In this document: positions 8,691 to 18,383 of the stretch, one piece after another
Layout of the letters: every line of letters begins with the position of its first letter
How positions within the stretch are numbered: position 1 is the stretch's first letter
Assembly (NCBI GenBank): GCA_020853755.1
Contig: JADYYG010000046.1
Location: 41,076-105,075, forward strand
Origin: Dehalococcoidia bacterium
Lineage (GTDB): Bacteria > Chloroflexota > Dehalococcoidia > Tepidiformales > Tepidiformaceae
Length of the DNA: 64,000 bases
Reading direction: 5' to 3'
Translations under genes and position numbers: made by a program
Notes under the pieces: model-generated
Databases searched by the model: none
Seen by the model: the letters and a program-made list of their open reading frames with translations, nothing else
What the model was told of the DNA's origin: nothing

Positions 8691-10177
8691 TGCTGCGGCC
8701 GACGCTGGAGGAAGTGCGCGAACTCGCGGCGAAAGGCGCCGGCAACCTTGTGCCGGTCTACCGTGAAATCACGGCGGACCTCGACACGCCGGTTTCGGCG
8801 TTCCTGAAGATGCAGGGAGGCGGCTACTCGTTCCTCCTCGAATCGGTCGAAGGCGGCGAGCGGCTGGCGCGCTACTCCTTCATCGGCGCGAACCCGTACC
8901 GCGTGCAGAAGACCGGGCCGGGCCAGGAGTTCGACGGCGACCCCCTCGTGCCGCTTGAAGAAGAGATGGCGCGCTACCGGTACGTCCCGGTGCCGGGCGT
9001 TCCCGCGTTCACCGGCGGTGCGATTGGTTATGTTGCCTACGACGCCGTGCGCCATTTCGAGCCGCGGGTCGTTCCACCGGCGCTCGACGCGCTCGGCATC
9101 CCGGAGTCCGTGTTCCTCTTCTGCGACTCAATGGTGGTGTTCGACCACCTCCACCACACGATGAAAGTGGTCGCGCACTGCCGCACCGACGGCGACCTCG
9201 ACGGTTCGTACGCGGCCGCGGCGGCGCAGATCGATGCGGTGGTCGCACGGCTGGCCTCGCGGACGGTGCCGCTGCCGGAGCAGGACGTGGCCAGCGGCGC
9301 TGCCCTCGGCGCGCGCGGCGAAAGCAACGTCGGGCGCGAAGGCTACGAACTCATGGTCGAGAAGATCCGCGAGTACGTCATCGCGGGCGACACGATCCAG
9401 ACGGTGCCGTCGCACCGCATCGCCCGGCCGACGGCGGTGCACCCGTTCAACATCTACCGCCAGCTCCGGACGGTGAACCCGTCGCCCTACATGTTCTACC
9501 TCGATATGGGGGACTTCCAGATTGTCGGCGCGTCACCGGAGCTGCTGGTCCGCGTGGAGGACGGCGTGGTGCTGACGCACCCGATCGCCGGGACGCGCAG
9601 GCGCGGGGCTTCGGACGCCGAAGATGCTGCGCTCGCCGCGGAACTCCTTGCCGACGAAAAAGAGCGCGCTGAGCACATCATGCTCGTGGACCTCGGCCGG
9701 AACGATGTCGGCCGCGTGAGTACGCCGGGCACGGTGAGCGTCGACAAGTTCATGGAAATCGAGAAGTACTCGCACGTCATGCACATCGTGTCGAACGTGT
9801 CCGGGAAACTGGCCGAAGGGAAGACGCCGTTCGATGCCTTCCGCGCGGTGTTCCCGGCCGGAACGGTCAGCGGCGCGCCCAAGGTCCGAGCGATGGAGAT
9901 CATCGCCGAACTCGAACCGTCGCGGCGAGGGATCTACGCCGGCGCGGTGGGTTACGCGAGCTTCGCGGGGACGCTCGACACCTGCATCTCGATTCGGACC
10001 ATGGTCGTGAAGGACGGGATGGCCTACGTCCAGGCCGGCGGAGGCATTGTTTACGACTCCGAGCCGTACACCGAGTACGTTGAAACGGTGAATAAGATGG
10101 GCGCGTTGATGCGCGCCATCGACCAGGCCGAAATTGCCGCCGCGGAGGCGAAAGCCGCCGCCCACGCCGCAGGATAG
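8690..10177 (+). CDS. trpE: Anthranilate synthase component I
   Basis: Converts chorismate to anthranilate with ammonia from TrpG. The 495-residue protein has the N-terminal regulatory domain with LLESVEGGERLARYSFIG (the LLES element is part of the Trp feedback site in the family) and the C-terminal chorismate-binding domain with HPIAGTRRRG, DEKERAEHIMLVDLGRND and AGTVSGAPKVRAMEII. The alanine in PIAGTR points to anthranilate synthase rather than aminodeoxychorismate synthase, which usually has a lysine there. The last 20 residues are Ala-rich. The start overlaps the trpS stop. The glutaminase gene trpG lies 2.2 kb further on, separated by four accessory genes. Confidence 0.96.
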   Translation: MLRPTLEEVRELAAKGAGNLVPVYREITADLDTPVSAFLKMQGGGYSFLLESVEGGERLARYSFIGANPYRVQKTGPGQEFDGDPLVPLEEEMARYRYVPVPGVPAFTGGAIGYVAYDAVRHFEPRVVPPALDALGIPESVFLFCDSMVVFDHLHHTMKVVAHCRTDGDLDGSYAAAAAQIDAVVARLASRTVPLPEQDVASGAALGARGESNVGREGYELMVEKIREYVIAGDTIQTVPSHRIARPTAVHPFNIYRQLRTVNPSPYMFYLDMGDFQIVGASPELLVRVEDGVVLTHPIAGTRRRGASDAEDAALAAELLADEKERAEHIMLVDLGRNDVGRVSTPGTVSVDKFMEIEKYSHVMHIVSNVSGKLAEGKTPFDAFRAVFPAGTVSGAPKVRAMEIIAELEPSRRGIYAGAVGYASFAGTLDTCISIRTMVVKDGMAYVQAGGGIVYDSEPYTEYVETVNKMGALMRAIDQAEIAAAEAKAAAHAAG

Positions 10178-10181
10178 TGCG

Positions 10182-10574
10182 TTGACCGACCGGAAGCCCG
10201 ACTGCGTCTATGGCCTGCTCGTCCGGGACGGGCGGGTGTTCGTGCGCGCGATGGGCGGGCATTTCGGCCTGCCGGGCGGCGTCTTCCGAGCGATGGCCGA
10301 GGACCGCAAGGTCGAACTGCGAGCGCACCTCTGGGACCAGCTCGGCATCGAAGCGCGCTCGGTCTGGGCGCAGGGTGCGTTCGACTACCGGAACCCGGAC
10401 GAGGACCGGGAGACGTTCTCCGGCTTCTACAGCGTATGGGAGTGGGACGGCGACATCCCGGACGATGCGGGGCGCTGGCTCTCCGAGGGCGACATCGCCC
10501 TCACCGCCCTGCCGTCGTCGCTGCGCATCCTTCTCCTGAGTGTGCTCCAAACACAGGCGGTAAGAACACGATGA
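10182..10574 (+). CDS. Nudix-like protein with a degenerate Nudix box
   Basis: A 130-residue protein with Nudix-fold features: VYGLLVRDGRVFVRAMGGHFGLPGGVF followed by a helix and QLGIEA. In place of the catalytic REUxEExGU motif it has RAHLWDQLGI, so the key glutamates are missing and pyrophosphohydrolase activity is doubtful. The TTG at 10182 is chosen because AGGA lies 7 nt upstream and it starts just past the trpE stop; there is no closer ATG. Its stop overlaps the start of a second degenerate Nudix gene. A binding or regulatory role is possible but not shown by the sequence. Confidence 0.75.
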   Translation: MTDRKPDCVYGLLVRDGRVFVRAMGGHFGLPGGVFRAMAEDRKVELRAHLWDQLGIEARSVWAQGAFDYRNPDEDRETFSGFYSVWEWDGDIPDDAGRWLSEGDIALTALPSSLRILLLSVLQTQAVRTR

Positions 10575-11428
10575 AACAGGACATCCGGATGGCGGCGATC
10601 CTCGAACGCGAGGGCCGGCTGTTCCTGTTCCAGGCCGGGCCGGATGCGCCATGGGAGCTTCCCGGCGGGCCGCTGCCGCCTGACCACGACGACGTCGATG
10701 CGGAAATGGACGCGATCCTGCAGCGGATCGGGGTGAACACCCCGGCCATCGAGGAAGACTTCCTTCAGACGCACTTCGTACCGTTCGAGGGCGGGCAGGT
10801 CGTCTACAACCTGTACGCTGCGACCGGATGGTCGGGCGAGCCATCTGTCGATGCGGGCGGGAGCGCCGGGTGGTTCGGGCTCGAAGACCTGCCGGCCATC
10901 ACGATGGAGACGCACGTCCGCGACGCGGTGCTGGAGGCCTTCGGTCTTCGCCAGCCGGAAGATCAGGACGCGAAGATCATGGCGGCACTCGCTGGTATCC
11001 CGAACGGCGATGGCGGAAGCGCGCCGGCCGCATTCCCTGACCGCCGGGCAGCAGGGCTCGACATCCTGCGCACGCTGCGCGGCCGTGACCCGCTCGTCTC
11101 GGCGGCGGCGATGGAGGAACAGCAGCCGGAGATCGCCTACGACATCATCGACTTCGCGCTCGGCGAGGTCTGGGCGAACCCTGCGCTGGACCGCCGGACG
11201 CGGAGCCTGCTCGTCATCGCGATGTCGGCTGCGCAGGGTCACACCGGCGACGCACTGACGACACACATCCATGGCGCGCTGAACCACGGTGCCACACCGG
11301 AGCAGATAACAGAGACGCTGCGGATGGTAGCGGTCTACGCCGGCTTTCCGGCCGCTCTGGGGGCGTGGCCGCAGATGGAAAAGGTGTTCGAGCGGCGCGG
11401 CATCCCCCGCCCGGGGCAGAAGCGATGA
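10571..11428 (+). CDS. Degenerate Nudix domain fused to carboxymuconolactone decarboxylase-like domain
   Basis: A 285-residue two-domain protein. Residues 1-130 are Nudix-like (MAAILEREGRLFLFQAGP, WELPGGPLPP), but the motif position reads MDAILQRIGV and lacks the catalytic glutamates. Residues about 155-285 are a carboxymuconolactone decarboxylase/AhpD-like domain (RSLLVIAMSAAQGH, THIHGALNHGATPEQI, AVYAGFPAALGAWP). No CxxC of the AhpD peroxidase type is seen, so it resembles the decarboxylase branch. ATGA overlaps join it to its neighbours on both sides. The domains are clear. The fusion and its place between trpE and trpG are unusual, and the substrate is unknown. Confidence 0.82.
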   Translation: MKQDIRMAAILEREGRLFLFQAGPDAPWELPGGPLPPDHDDVDAEMDAILQRIGVNTPAIEEDFLQTHFVPFEGGQVVYNLYAATGWSGEPSVDAGGSAGWFGLEDLPAITMETHVRDAVLEAFGLRQPEDQDAKIMAALAGIPNGDGGSAPAAFPDRRAAGLDILRTLRGRDPLVSAAAMEEQQPEIAYDIIDFALGEVWANPALDRRTRSLLVIAMSAAQGHTGDALTTHIHGALNHGATPEQITETLRMVAVYAGFPAALGAWPQMEKVFERRGIPRPGQKR

Positions 11429-12078
11429 GGGCCGTCCTCTGGGATATGGACGACACGCTCCTGCATACCCTGCCGGTCAGGATGCGGGCGCTCAGCCACG
11501 CCTACGAGCAGTGCGTGGGCGGGAGCGTCGACCCCGAGGCGCTGTGGCGTTCGCACCGGGGCGGCTCGCTCGAAGCGATGGGCAAGCGGCTGCTCGGCGA
11601 GGCCGACTACATGCGGTTCGTGAACGCGTACCGCGACTTCTACTACGAGCAGGACCGGCGGATCGAGGCGTTCCCGGGCGTGGTCGCGGTCCTTGAAGCG
11701 TTCGAAGCGGCGGAAGTGCCGATGGCCGTTGTGACGTCGAAGATCGCCTTCGGCGCGGTCGACGAACTGACGTCTTCGGGGCTGCTGCGGTTCTTCCACT
11801 CCGTGGTGGGGGCTGACGACACCGACGCCCACAAGCCAGACCCGGCGCCGGTCTACCAGGCGCTCGACCGCCTGCTGATCGAACCGGGGCCGGACGTCCT
11901 GATGGTGGGTGACAGCCCGGCGGACATTCTCGCGGCCCGGAACGCGAGCGTGCGCTCGGTGGCCGCGCTCTGGGGCACCCTCGACAGTGAACTGCTGCTC
12001 GACACGATGCCCGACCACACAGCCCGCACCCCCGCGGATGTCCTGGCGCTCTTCACCGAACTGGCGGCGCCCGAATGA
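11425..12078 (+). CDS. HAD-family phosphatase
   Basis: A haloacid-dehalogenase superfamily hydrolase of 217 residues, similar in layout to phosphoglycolate phosphatase and PpaX-type enzymes. Motif I is DMDDTL (nucleophile Asp near residue 7), motif II lies in VVTSK, motif III is the lysine of HKPDPAP, and motif IV is VGDSPADI. A helical cap lies between residues 15 and 80. The substrate cannot be predicted from these motifs. The start (ATGA) overlaps the previous stop, and the stop overlaps the next start. Confidence 0.88.
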   Translation: MRAVLWDMDDTLLHTLPVRMRALSHAYEQCVGGSVDPEALWRSHRGGSLEAMGKRLLGEADYMRFVNAYRDFYYEQDRRIEAFPGVVAVLEAFEAAEVPMAVVTSKIAFGAVDELTSSGLLRFFHSVVGADDTDAHKPDPAPVYQALDRLLIEPGPDVLMVGDSPADILAARNASVRSVAALWGTLDSELLLDTMPDHTARTPADVLALFTELAAPE

Positions 12079-12404
12079 ACGCCCAACTGGAGAAGCACGT
12101 CAGCCACGTAGGGGTCCGGTTGTACCGCTCGGGCGGGGTCGAACTGGTACTGGTGCCGCTGCTGGAGGAGACGGCGGCATTCACGCGGTCGGCGGGCGAT
12201 GGCTACTTCCTCGTCTCGCTCATCGGCGAACCGGGAAGCGCCTACCCGGTAGACCTGAGGTCGTACGCTTCGCTGCAGCCAGAGTACCTGGCGAAAAAGT
12301 TCAAGCTGGACCGCCGCGGCTATGGCTACACGCCAGAGGAACTGGCGGCGGTCCTGACCGCCATTGCCGACGACCTGGCCCGCGAGGAGGGACTGGACGG
12401 ATGA
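12075..12404 (+). CDS. Small protein of unknown function in the trp unit
   Basis: A 109-residue soluble protein that I do not recognise. It begins [18 protein letters not shown], has a predicted beta-rich first half ([20 protein letters not shown]) and a helical C-terminus ([21 protein letters not shown]). There is no signal peptide, Cys motif or membrane segment. It overlaps the HAD gene upstream and trpG downstream by ATGA, which supports that it is real and translated. Confidence 0.72.
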   Translation: MNAQLEKHVSHVGVRLYRSGGVELVLVPLLEETAAFTRSAGDGYFLVSLIGEPGSAYPVDLRSYASLQPEYLAKKFKLDRRGYGYTPEELAAVLTAIADDLAREEGLDG

Positions 12405-12982
12405 CAACCGTGCTCATCGATAACTACGACAGCTTCACCTACAACCTCTACCAGTACCTCTCGGAACTGGGCGCTGACGTGAGGGTGTTCCGGAACGACC
12501 AGGTGACGCTCGACCAGGTTCGCGCGCTGGCCCCGGACCACGTGGTGATTTCCCCCGGCCCGGGTGACCCGGACGACGCGGGCATTTCGCGCGACGTCAT
12601 CCGCGAGTTCGCAGGGAAAGTGCCCGTGCTCGGTGTGTGCCTCGGGCACCAGTGCATCTTCGACGTCTACGGCGGCACGGTGGCCGGCGCGGGCGAAATC
12701 AAGCACGGCAAGACCTCGACCATCGCCCACGACGGTAAGGGCGTCTTCAAGGATCTCCCCGAGGACTTCCGGGCTGTGCGCTACCACTCACTCGCGGGCA
12801 CGCCGGATTCGACCCCGGACACGCTCGAAGTGACCGCTCACTCCGAGAGCGGGGTCATCATGGGGGTGCGGCATAAGACGCTGAAGGTCGAAGGCGTGCA
12901 GTTCCACCCGGAATCGATTGCAACCGAGTACGGCTTGGAGTTGTTGCGCAACTTCCTCGAAATGGAGGGCGGCACGTGGTAA
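12401..12982 (+). CDS. trpG: Anthranilate synthase component II (glutamine amidotransferase)
   Basis: Provides ammonia from glutamine to TrpE. A class I glutaminase of 193 residues: [10 protein letters not shown] at the N-terminus, ISPGPGDP, the nucleophile Cys in GVCLGHQ (near residue 79) and the His/Glu pair in [10 protein letters not shown]. Members of this family can also serve PabB in folate synthesis; no pabB is visible here. The start overlaps the previous stop (ATGA) and its end overlaps the GTG start of trpD. Confidence 0.96.
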   Translation: MTTVLIDNYDSFTYNLYQYLSELGADVRVFRNDQVTLDQVRALAPDHVVISPGPGDPDDAGISRDVIREFAGKVPVLGVCLGHQCIFDVYGGTVAGAGEIKHGKTSTIAHDGKGVFKDLPEDFRAVRYHSLAGTPDSTPDTLEVTAHSESGVIMGVRHKTLKVEGVQFHPESIATEYGLELLRNFLEMEGGTW

Positions 12983-13995
12983 TCCAGGACGCCATCCGCG
13001 CGCTCGTCGAACGCGGGCCGCTGAGCGGCCCGGAAGCGGCGGGCGCGCTCGAAGAGATCATGACCGGCAACGCCACGCCCGCTCAGATCGGCGCGTTCCT
13101 CGCGGCGATGCGGGTTCGCGGTGAGACGCCAGAGGTTGTGGCGGCAGGCCTCACGGTGATGCAGAAGCACGCCGAACCGTGCCCGGCCACGGACGTCATC
13201 GACATCTGTGGCACCGGCGGCGACGGCATCGACACGATCAACGTCTCGACGGCGGCCGGGTTCGTGGTCGCGGGGGCCGGCGTGCGGGTGGCGAAGCACG
13301 GCAACCGCGCGGCATCCTCGAAGTGCGGCAGCGCGGACGTGCTCGAGGCTCTCGGCGCCCGGATTGACCTCGGCGGCGAACAGGTCGCGAGGGTCATCGA
13401 CAGGTGCGGGTTCGGCTTCCTCTTCGCCCAGCGCTTCCACCCGGCGATGCGCCACGTTGGCGGTCCGCGCCGGGAGGTGGCAGTACGCACCGTGTTCAAT
13501 ATCCTCGGGCCGCTGTCGAACCCGGCGAACCCGCGGGCCCAGCTCGTGGGGGTTGGTTCGCCGGCGATTGGCCCGGTGGTGGCCGAAGCGCTCGCGCTGC
13601 GCGGGATCGGGCGCGCGCTGGTCGTGCATTCGGACGACGGGCTGGACGAAATCAGCCCGGCAGCCGGGACGCACGCGTGGGTCATCGGCGAGGGCGCCGT
13701 CCAGGAGCGCGAACTCACAGCCGAAGACTTCGGACTGCCCCCGCACGCACTCGCGTCCGTCGCTGGCGGCGAAGCCGCCCACAACGCAGGCGAGATCCTC
13801 GCCATCCTCGACGGTATCGAAGGCGCGATGACCGACTTCGTGCTGATGAACGCGGCCGCCGCGCTCTACGTCGCGGGCAAAGCCAACGATTTCCGCGAGG
13901 GTGTGGAGCTTGGGCGGCAGTCCATCGCATCTGGGCGGGCGCGCGAAGTGCTCGACCAGTACATCGCTCTGAGCAACGAGGCTGCGAGTGACTGA
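12976..13995 (+). CDS. trpD: Anthranilate phosphoribosyltransferase
   Basis: Transfers phosphoribose from PRPP to anthranilate. The 339-residue protein has the PRPP-binding CGTGGDG loop near residue 78, followed by [27 protein letters not shown], and [20 protein letters not shown]. It starts with a GTG at 12976 that overlaps the end of trpG by 7 bp; there is no better ATG. Its end overlaps trpC. Confidence 0.96.
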   Translation: MVIQDAIRALVERGPLSGPEAAGALEEIMTGNATPAQIGAFLAAMRVRGETPEVVAAGLTVMQKHAEPCPATDVIDICGTGGDGIDTINVSTAAGFVVAGAGVRVAKHGNRAASSKCGSADVLEALGARIDLGGEQVARVIDRCGFGFLFAQRFHPAMRHVGGPRREVAVRTVFNILGPLSNPANPRAQLVGVGSPAIGPVVAEALALRGIGRALVVHSDDGLDEISPAAGTHAWVIGEGAVQERELTAEDFGLPPHALASVAGGEAAHNAGEILAILDGIEGAMTDFVLMNAAAALYVAGKANDFREGVELGRQSIASGRAREVLDQYIALSNEAASD

Positions 13996-14806
13996 GCCCA
14001 CGATCCTCGACCGCATCGTGGCGCAACGCCGCCTCGACGTCGCCGAAGCGAAGGCGCGCGCCAGCATGGGCGAACTCCAGGGGCTGCTCGCCGGCGCGCC
14101 GGAACCTATCGACTTCGTGGAGCGGCTCCGGCGCGACCGGCCGATTGCAGTCATCGCCGAGGTCAAGCGCGCGTCGCCGAGCAAGGGCGACATCGCGCCC
14201 GGGATGGACGCCGCGGAGCAGGCAATGCGGTACGCGACTGGAGGCGCCGCTGGCATCTCGGTCCTTACCGAGCCGACGTGGTTCAAGGGAACACTGGCTG
14301 ACATGGCGGCCGTCCGCGAGGCGGTTGAGGCACTTGGGCCGGCGCGGCCGGCCGTGCTGCGGAAGGACTTTCTCATCGACGAGTACCAGGTGGTCGAGGC
14401 GCGCGTCCACGGCGCGGACTCGGTGCTGCTCATCGTCGCGAGCCTCGATGACGCCACCCTCGGGCACCTCCTTGGGCTTGCCCGCGAACTGGGGATGGAA
14501 CCGCTCGTTGAGGTAAACAACGCGGAGGAGATGGCTCGCGCCCTCGCTTCGGGCGCCGAAGTCATTGGCGTGAACAACCGGGACCTCCGCACGTTCACGG
14601 TCGATGCCGGGACCACCGGACGGCTGGCCAGCATGGTCGGTGAGGGCGTCCTCCTCGCAGCCCTCAGCGGCATCAGCACGCGGGACGACGTGGCCAGCTA
14701 CGAAGCTGTAGGGGCCGCAGCGGTACTCGTCGGCGAGTCGCTCATGGTCGCAGCCGACCCTGCGGCGAAGATCCGCGAACTGCGCGGCGCCGGGGTGATT
14801 GCATGA
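13988..14806 (+). CDS. trpC: Indole-3-glycerol phosphate synthase
   Basis: Closes the indole ring from CdRP. A TIM-barrel protein of 272 residues with AEVKRASPSKGDI (catalytic Lys), VLRKDFLIDEYQV, PLVEVNNAEEMARA, GVNNRDLRTF and ALSGISTRDDV. The GTG start at 13988 overlaps the trpD stop; the stop at 14804-14806 overlaps the trpF start (ATGA). Confidence 0.96.
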   Translation: MTEPTILDRIVAQRRLDVAEAKARASMGELQGLLAGAPEPIDFVERLRRDRPIAVIAEVKRASPSKGDIAPGMDAAEQAMRYATGGAAGISVLTEPTWFKGTLADMAAVREAVEALGPARPAVLRKDFLIDEYQVVEARVHGADSVLLIVASLDDATLGHLLGLARELGMEPLVEVNNAEEMARALASGAEVIGVNNRDLRTFTVDAGTTGRLASMVGEGVLLAALSGISTRDDVASYEAVGAAAVLVGESLMVAADPAAKIRELRGAGVIA

Positions 14807-15546
14807 CGCTCGTGAAGATCTGCGGGCTGAAGGATGCGCAGACCGCACTCGAAACGGCGAAGGCGGGCGCCGACTTCATCGGCATCGTCTTCGCCGAATC
14901 GAAGCGGCGGGTGACCCCGCAGCAATGCCACGACATAGTCGAGGCGATCAAGGGGAGCCGCTCCCAGGGCCGCGAGGCGACCTTCGAGGGTCCGGTTCGC
15001 GGCGAAGTGTCGGCGCGAACGTGGTTTGGCGCGTGGGCAGAGGCGATCGACCAGTCGGCGACGCGCTGGCGGCCGCTCATTGCCGGTGTGTTCGCGGGGA
15101 TGACCGCGGACGAGGTGAACGACATCGCCGACGCGGCGGGCCTGGACCTTGTCCAACTCTCCGGCGGAGAAGACGACGCGTTCGTGCGCCAGGTCCACCG
15201 GCCGGTGATCCGCACGGTTCACGTCGGCGAACAGATGACATCGTTCGACGTCGACGAGCGATGCGTTCCCGGCGTCTCCGCGGCCCTCCACCTGGACAAG
15301 GCATCGGCGGCAGCGCGTGGCGGCACAGGGCAGACGTTCGACTGGGAGGTCGCAGCAGACGTTGCCCGGCACAAGCCGTTCCTGCTCGCCGGCGGTCTCA
15401 CGCCGGAGAACGTGGAAGAGGCGATTCGCACCGTCGAGCCGTGGGGCGTCGATGTTTCGACCGGGGTCGAGACGGACGGCGTGAAAGACATCGAGAAGAT
15501 CCGCGCCTTCATTCGCGCGGCGAAGGGGGTACAGGTTGGCCGTTGA
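14803..15546 (+). CDS. trpF: Phosphoribosylanthranilate isomerase, with an insertion
   Basis: Amadori isomerase between TrpD and Trp[13 protein letters not shown] with the catalytic Cys at residue 7, [38 protein letters not shown] and [15 protein letters not shown] are all present. At 247 residues it is about 40 longer than usual. The extra stretch sits near residues 50-90, between the helix after SKRRVTPQQ and the strand LIAGVF, and contains [16 protein letters not shown]. The insertion should lie on the barrel surface; its role is unknown. It ends 11 bp inside trpB. Confidence 0.94.
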   Translation: MTLVKICGLKDAQTALETAKAGADFIGIVFAESKRRVTPQQCHDIVEAIKGSRSQGREATFEGPVRGEVSARTWFGAWAEAIDQSATRWRPLIAGVFAGMTADEVNDIADAAGLDLVQLSGGEDDAFVRQVHRPVIRTVHVGEQMTSFDVDERCVPGVSAALHLDKASAAARGGTGQTFDWEVAADVARHKPFLLAGGLTPENVEEAIRTVEPWGVDVSTGVETDGVKDIEKIRAFIRAAKGVQVGR

Positions 15547-16726
15547 AGCAGCACTTTCGTCACGGTTCGGCGAATTCGGCGGGCGGTACATCCCGGAGAC
15601 ACTGGTGGCCGCACACGAAGACCTGGAAGCCGCCTACAACGAGGCCCGCAGGGACCCCGAGTTCCAGCGCGAACTCGACGACCTGCTCCGCCATTATGTG
15701 GGCCGTAAGACGCCGCTCTACTTCGCCGAGCGTCTAACGCGGGAATGCGGCGGCGCGCGCATCTGGCTGAAGCGCGAAGACCTCGCCCACACGGGCGCGC
15801 ACAAGATCAACAACGCGCTCGGGCAGGCGCTGCTGGCGCGGCGGCTCGGCAAACAGCGGATCATCGCCGAGACCGGCGCCGGTCAGCACGGAGTCGCCAC
15901 GGCGACTGTCTGCGCGATGCTCGACCTCGAATGCGTGGTCTACATGGGCAGCGAGGACATCAAGCGGCAGTCGCTCAACGCCTTCCGGATGAAGATGCTG
16001 GGGGCGACGCTGGTCTCGGTGGAGTCGGGCAGCAAGACGCTGAAGGACGCCATCAACGAGGCGATGCGCGACTGGGTGACGAACGTCGAGACGACGCACT
16101 ACATCATCGGATCGGCGATCGGGCCGCATCCGTTCCCCACGATCGTGCGCGACTTCCAGTCGGTCATCGGCAACGAAGCGCGGGCGCAGATGCTGGAGCA
16201 GGCAGGCAAACTGCCGGACGTCGCCATCGCCTGCGTCGGCGGGGGCAGCAATGCCATAGGCCTGTTCCACCCGTTCATCGATGACCCGGTGCGGCTCATC
16301 GGCGTCGAAGCGGGCGGCTCGGGCGTCGGCACCGGGAAGCACTCGGCGACGCTGGTAGCCGGGCGGCCGGGCGTCCTCCACGGCACGAAGACGTACCTCC
16401 TGCAGGACGCCGACGGCCAGATTCTCGAGACCCACTCCATCTCGGCCGGCCTCGACTACCCGGGCGTTGGGCCCGAGCACTCATGGCTGAAAACGAGCGA
16501 ACGGGCGGAATACGTGGCGGTCGATGACCAGCAGGCGCTCGAAGGGTTCCAGGCCCTGACACGGAGCGAGGGCATCATCCCCGCGCTCGAACCGTCGCAC
16601 GCCATCTACCACGCTATGAACGTCGCCCGTTCGCTGCCGGCGAACCAGGACGTGCTCGTCGGGCTCAGCGGGCGCGGCGACAAAGACATGCACACCGTTG
16701 CCGCCGCGCTGGGAGTAACGCTCTGA
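15536..16726 (+). CDS. trpB: Tryptophan synthase beta chain (TrpB1)
   Basis: Condenses indole from TrpA with serine on PLP. The 396-residue protein has [14 protein letters not shown], the Schiff-base Lys in [36 protein letters not shown] and [10 protein letters not shown]. The TTG at 15536 is chosen because GGGGGT lies just upstream and the family start MxxRFGEFGG follows; it overlaps trpF by 11 bp. In this unit trpB and trpA are separated by two CPBP protease genes rather than adjacent. Confidence 0.96.
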   Translation: MAVEAALSSRFGEFGGRYIPETLVAAHEDLEAAYNEARRDPEFQRELDDLLRHYVGRKTPLYFAERLTRECGGARIWLKREDLAHTGAHKINNALGQALLARRLGKQRIIAETGAGQHGVATATVCAMLDLECVVYMGSEDIKRQSLNAFRMKMLGATLVSVESGSKTLKDAINEAMRDWVTNVETTHYIIGSAIGPHPFPTIVRDFQSVIGNEARAQMLEQAGKLPDVAIACVGGGSNAIGLFHPFIDDPVRLIGVEAGGSGVGTGKHSATLVAGRPGVLHGTKTYLLQDADGQILETHSISAGLDYPGVGPEHSWLKTSERAEYVAVDDQQALEGFQALTRSEGIIPALEPSHAIYHAMNVARSLPANQDVLVGLSGRGDKDMHTVAAALGVTL

Positions 16727-16737
16727 GCGAAGCGGCC

Positions 16738-17556
16738 ATGACCCCGCAGCGCACCTACCCGTGGGGCCCGAAGGAGGTCCTCACCGGTTTGGGCGGGTTC
16801 CTCATCGTCTTCATCATCTCGAACGCGTTCATCGCGACGGTTGCCGTGATGCGCGACAAGGGGTTCGAGCCGAAAGACGCCGGGAACATCTTCGAAAAGC
16901 TGGACCTGATTGCCAGCTATGCGGACCAGCGGCTGGCGGCTGCGGCGGACGGGAAGGCGCTCCCGGCGCCGCCGCGCATCCTCGCCGACCAGGGCGCGCT
17001 CCAGCTCGGCATGTTCGCGACGCTGGTCACCCAGGTGCTCCTGTTCGCGGTGGTGGGTATTGCTTCCAAGCAGTCGTTCCACGGGCTGACCGAGTCGCTG
17101 GGCCTGCGCCGCTTCAACGCGGGCCGCATCTGGGTGGTCGGCGGCGCGGTGATCGCAGCCTATTTCGCGCTCTTCCTGTATTCCCAGGCGATGGAAGCGA
17201 CCGGGATCGACTGGCTGACACCGAACTCGACGGTGCCGACGGAGATTTCGCGGAACGACCTCACGCTGAGCATCGCGGCTGCGGTCACACTCATCGGCGC
17301 GCCGATTTCAGAGGAACTGTTCTTCCGCGGGCTGCTGTTCAGCGGGCTCCTGAAGTGGGGGTTCTGGCCGGCGGCGATGCTCAGCGGCTTCATGTTCTCG
17401 GTGGTGCACTTCGACCCCGGGAGCTTCATCCCGTTCGTGGGCATCGCGACGCTGATGGCCTACCTCTACTGGCGGAAAGGCTGCCTCTGGGATTCCATCC
17501 TGTTCCACTTCGCGTTTAATGGCGTCAGCATGGCGATCCTGGTGGCGACGCGATGA
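16738..17556 (+). CDS. CPBP-family intramembrane protease, first paralogue
   Basis: A polytopic membrane protein of 272 residues in the CPBP/Abi (CAAX-protease-like) family. Motif 1 is SEELFFRGLLF (EExxxR), motif 2 is the FSVVHFD histidine, and motif 3 is the ILFHFAFNG histidine. Hydrophobic segments lie near residues 15-35, 95-115, 125-145 and through the C-terminal half. These are putative glutamic/metallo-type intramembrane proteases used in protein maturation or bacteriocin immunity; no substrate is visible. It begins 11 bp after trpB and overlaps the next paralogue by ATGA. Confidence 0.88.
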   Translation: MTPQRTYPWGPKEVLTGLGGFLIVFIISNAFIATVAVMRDKGFEPKDAGNIFEKLDLIASYADQRLAAAADGKALPAPPRILADQGALQLGMFATLVTQVLLFAVVGIASKQSFHGLTESLGLRRFNAGRIWVVGGAVIAAYFALFLYSQAMEATGIDWLTPNSTVPTEISRNDLTLSIAAAVTLIGAPISEELFFRGLLFSGLLKWGFWPAAMLSGFMFSVVHFDPGSFIPFVGIATLMAYLYWRKGCLWDSILFHFAFNGVSMAILVATR

Positions 17557-18380
17557 TTGGCCAACGGCGCTTCGCAATGGCGCCATGGGGCGAACTCTCA
17601 GTGCTCGCAGGGCTGTGGCTCGCCATCCTGGCCTACGTTGTGCCGCGGCTGATGATCAGCCCGGTTTCGAAGCTCCTCGGCGGTGGGCCGGAGTACGCGG
17701 ACATCGGCACGGCCTTCGCCAAGGCGGCGGCGGTGGCCGAGTACGCCGACCTGCGGCTGGCCCAGGCAATTCCCGGCGCCCCGTTCAGCGACCCGCCGGA
17801 GATGCTCGGCAGCGTGGTTGCTGCGCGCGTGGCCTGGGTGCTGGCCATCGTGTCGGCAGGCTTGTTCATCACCGCGGCGATCGTTGCCAGCCGCCAGCGG
17901 ATCGGCGCGTTTGCGCGGTACACGGGCCTCAGCCAGTTCGACATCGACCGGCTCTGGGTGCCGGGTCTTGCGGTCGCGGTGGTCTATCTGCTCATCGGGG
18001 CATACCTTCGCCTTATCGACGCCTCGGGCATCGACGCCCTCAAGGGAGAGCCCCTCGTGCTCACGGCCACCTCGCGCGACGGCGTGGCGCTCGCGCTGTA
18101 CGGGGTCACAACCGTGCTCGCAGCGCCCTTCGGCGAAGAGGTCTTCTACCGCGGATTCGTCTTCGGCGGCTTCGCCAACTGGGGGTTCTGGCCAGCCGCG
18201 GCAACGTCGAGCGCCATCTTCGCGCTCTCGCACCTCGATGCGTCGACGCTGGTGCCGTTCACGCTTGTTGGTATCACGCTCTGCTGGCTCTACTGGCGAA
18301 GCGGGTCCCTCTGGGACGCCATCGCCTTTCACAGCATGTTCAACCTGCTCAGCTTCATCCTTCTCCTGGCGAGGAACTGA
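17553..18380 (+). CDS. CPBP-family intramembrane protease, second paralogue
   Basis: A 275-residue membrane protein parallel in layout to the preceding gene. It shares the long periplasmic or cytosolic loop with AKAAAVAEYADLRLAQAI (compare LIASYADQRLAAA), motif GEEVFYRGFVFGG, FALSHLD and AFHSMFNLLSF. The two are tandem duplicates that have diverged. The ATG overlaps the previous stop; trpA follows after 3 bp, so translation is probably coupled through to trpA. Confidence 0.88.
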   Translation: MIGQRRFAMAPWGELSVLAGLWLAILAYVVPRLMISPVSKLLGGGPEYADIGTAFAKAAAVAEYADLRLAQAIPGAPFSDPPEMLGSVVAARVAWVLAIVSAGLFITAAIVASRQRIGAFARYTGLSQFDIDRLWVPGLAVAVVYLLIGAYLRLIDASGIDALKGEPLVLTATSRDGVALALYGVTTVLAAPFGEEVFYRGFVFGGFANWGFWPAAATSSAIFALSHLDASTLVPFTLVGITLCWLYWRSGSLWDAIAFHSMFNLLSFILLLARN

Positions 18381-18383
18381 CTT

